A DNA stretch of 8,210 nt from an uncultured Blautia sp. (GTDB lineage Bacteria; Bacillota; Clostridia; Lachnospirales; Lachnospiraceae). Positions 6,476-8,210 of this stretch are shown piece by piece. How positions within the stretch are numbered: the first letter of the stretch is position 1; every line of letters begins with the position of its first letter. A program made the translations under genes and the position numbers. A model generated the notes under the pieces. That model saw only the letters and a list, made by a program, of their open reading frames with translations. It did not search any database and was not told the origin of the DNA. The stretch spans positions 1 to 8,210 of the forward strand of contig CAMOXX010000118.1 in NCBI GenBank assembly GCA_946629475.1, read 5' to 3'.

Positions 6476-8210
6476 GTATTTTTGACCGCTTCAGGAACAG
6501 AAAGAGCAGCCGGACCGGTTCAGACAGCATGACCTTCAGCATGAGTAAGGGCAGTGTCGATGAAGAGGTTTTCAAGCCGGAAACGGATGTCCGTGATGAT
6601 GCGATCTCCGGTGAGACGATCACGAAGGGAGACCTGATCCTGGACACGTATGAGGTCATCTCTGATGCCTTTAAAGGGGGCATGGGCAGCGTCTGGAAGG
6701 TTCATCACAGAAACTGGAATGCGGATCTGGCCATGAAGCGCCCGCTGCCGAAGTATTTCGCGGAAGGCAGTGAAAGACGCAAGGAGAATTTTATCCATGA
6801 ATGCGAATCATGGATCGATCTCGGGCTGCACCCGAATATTGTCTCCTGTTACTACGTGCGTGATATTGACGGTGTCCCTTCCATTTTTTCCGAGTGGATG
6901 GAAAACGGCGACCTGGAGGGGTGCATCGCCGACGGAACACTTTACGAAGGCACAGAAAAAGAGGTACAGGAAAGGCTTCTTGATATCGCGATCCAGTTTG
7001 TGCGGGGGCTGCATTATGCTCATGAACATAACCTGATTCATCAGGACGTAAAGCCGGACAATCTGCTCCTGACCTCTGACTGGGAAGCAAAGGTCAGCGA
7101 TTTCGGCATCGCGAAGGCTCGCTCTTCGCTGACAATGGCGGAAGCGGACCGGGTACTGACGAAAGAGGATGCCAATGCCACGCAGATGTCTCCCAACGGC
7201 GGGAGAACAGCGGCATATTGTTCGCCGGAGCAGGCAGCAGGGGTGCCTCTGACAAAGAGAACGGATATTTACAGCTGGGCGGTCAGTGTACTGGAGATGT
7301 ATCTGGGCAGTAAGCCCTGGGCACGAGGCCGCGAGCTCACGGGGCCCCGTGCGGGCAGCGCCTGCCGGGACTATTTTGACCTGTGCAGGCAGAGGCCCAT
7401 CCCGCGTGCGCTTCAGGAGCTTCTTACAAGATGTCTTGCTCAGAATCCGAATGACCGGCCGCATGATTTTGCCGCAATTGAAGAAGAACTGACTGTCATC
7501 TATAAAACCGTGACCGGTACTGATTACCCCCGCCCGCGGCCGCAGGCCGGATCAGATACGGCGGCTTCTTTAAATAACCGGGCATTAAGCTATATAGATA
7601 TCGGAAAACCGGAGGAAGCAAAGTCCCTGCTGGAAAGCGCGCACGAACGGAATGTCAATCAGTATGAGCCGGTATATAATCTCGCGCTCCTGCGCTGGCG
7701 GCTCGGCGAGGTGGTGCGTGAGAAAGCGGAGGAGATGCTGGAAGCCATAGAGGACAAAGAGATCCGTGAGGACGGAATAACCGCAATGCGTGCCGAAAGC
7801 GGCGGTGTGCTCACGCTGAATACCGGAGACTACCACAGGATCCCGTATATGAATGTCACGTCCTTCAGTGCAGACAGGAAACGCTGCTGCGGCTTCTTTG
7901 TGACGCGCAGTGCCGATGGGTACAGACTGGATCACCGGCTGTCGGTGTGTTCTTATCCGGATGGGGAAGAGATCTTTTCTTCCGATGGGGATGGCAATAT
8001 TCAGATTACACCGGACGGCCGGTGTGTTCTGATATCCAGATGGAATGATGAGAATGCCTCCTACGATTATACCTTTTTCGATGTGGACAGCGGCGCCGTT
8101 TTATGGGAGAGAAAAAACCAGGGTGCGCGCTTTCCCCTTCTGACATCAGACAGCAGGTGGGCGGTCGGAATGGAACAGAAGAAAAGACCTGACCACTACA
8201 TTGATGACTA
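6472..8210 (+). CDS. Hanks-type Ser/Thr protein kinase with TPR and beta-propeller-like C terminus (partial, runs off window)
   Basis: 579 codons are visible and the frame is open at the edge. After a basic, Ser/Thr-rich N-terminal tail (1-55), the kinase domain spans about 58-345: glycine-rich loop DAFKGGMGSVWKV (65-77), ATP lysine K89 in LAMKRP, helix-C glutamate in FIHECESW (E110), catalytic loop HQDVKPDN (190-197; D192, K194, N197), DFG (210-212), a long activation segment, and SPEQ (251-254) in place of APE. All catalytic residues are kept, so it should phosphorylate Ser/Thr. The HRD arginine is Gln, making it a non-RD kinase. A TPR-like pair follows at about 364-430, then beta-rich repeats from about 455 (LSVCSYPDGEEIFSSDGDG, YTFFDVDSGAVLWERKNQ) typical of a WD40/PQQ-like propeller. 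No membrane segment is seen before the edge, unlike PASTA kinases, so it is probably cytosolic. Its likely role is sensing or regulating the TIR and HD proteins (inference). Confidence 0.88.
   Translation, partial: MSIFDRFRNRKSSRTGSDSMTFSMSKGSVDEEVFKPETDVRDDAISGETITKGDLILDTYEVISDAFKGGMGSVWKVHHRNWNADLAMKRPLPKYFAEGSERRKENFIHECESWIDLGLHPNIVSCYYVRDIDGVPSIFSEWMENGDLEGCIADGTLYEGTEKEVQERLLDIAIQFVRGLHYAHEHNLIHQDVKPDNLLLTSDWEAKVSDFGIAKARSSLTMAEADRVLTKEDANATQMSPNGGRTAAYCSPEQAAGVPLTKRTDIYSWAVSVLEMYLGSKPWARGRELTGPRAGSACRDYFDLCRQRPIPRALQELLTRCLAQNPNDRPHDFAAIEEELTVIYKTVTGTDYPRPRPQAGSDTAASLNNRALSYIDIGKPEEAKSLLESAHERNVNQYEPVYNLALLRWRLGEVVREKAEEMLEAIEDKEIREDGITAMRAESGGVLTLNTGDYHRIPYMNVTSFSADRKRCCGFFVTRSADGYRLDHRLSVCSYPDGEEIFSSDGDGNIQITPDGRCVLISRWNDENASYDYTFFDVDSGAVLWERKNQGARFPLLTSDSRWAVGMEQKKRPDHYIDD

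Noticed and set aside
6770..7464. Open frames on both strands inside the kinase region (for example minus 6808-7464)
   Set aside because: The plus-strand frame from 6472 contains every kinase motif in order, so these overlapping frames are shadows.
1..8210. CRISPR array, tRNA or rRNA genes, att sites, long direct repeats
   Set aside because: No regularly spaced repeats, cloverleaf-like segments or ribosomal RNA signatures were seen on reading either strand. The two long gaps (93 and 187 bases) are too short and lack such structure.

Overview
The window looks like an accessory (island-like) stretch of a bacterial chromosome, most likely from a gut- or rumen-type Bacillota (Clostridia, Lachnospiraceae-like). 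The basis is the roughly 50% GC content, strong GGAGG-type ribosome binding sites, and the protein families present. This is a judgement from sequence style, not a computed placement.

Left part (1-1273): a decayed zone. On the minus strand at the very left edge is the remnant of an IS3-family OrfA. Its two helix-turn-helix blocks are out of frame with each other and the linker between them is missing. Immediately next to it, on the plus strand, are two pieces of an S41-type (C-terminal-processing / tricorn-core-like) peptidase gene: an N-terminal-side fragment ending at 461 and a C-terminal catalytic-core piece (458-1180). They lie in different frames, and the middle of the family's usual length appears to be missing.

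Middle (1274-2144): a minus-strand gene for an unrecognised 227-residue protein with a CxC...CxxC cysteine set. It is followed on its own strand by a likely intrinsic terminator. A 187-base divergent intergenic region separates it from the plus-strand operon and holds an imperfect inverted repeat overlapping a possible promoter.

Right part (2145-8210, running off the edge): a tight plus-strand operon of three large soluble multidomain proteins. They are (1) a 685-residue protein with an HD-type metal-dependent phosphohydrolase-like domain and a C-terminal RyR (ryanodine-receptor repeat) domain; (2) a 749-residue protein with two tandem TIR domains (the first apparently degenerate) followed by Sel1 and TPR repeats; (3) a Hanks-type Ser/Thr kinase with an HQD (non-RD) catalytic loop, followed by a TPR pair and the beginning of a beta-propeller-like region, open at the window end. 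Genes 1 and 2 are 23 bases apart and genes 2 and 3 overlap by ATGA.

The combination of a possible NAD-consuming or signal-making enzyme (TIR), a predicted small-ligand sensor (RyR) joined to an HD phosphohydrolase-like domain, protein-protein scaffold repeats and a regulatory kinase is what one expects of a biological-conflict (anti-phage) or stress-signalling module. A testable idea is that the TIR enzyme makes an ADP-ribose-type messenger read by the RyR domain of the neighbouring HD protein, with the kinase as input or regulatory layer. That functional link is inference; the domain content and operon structure are visible in the sequence.
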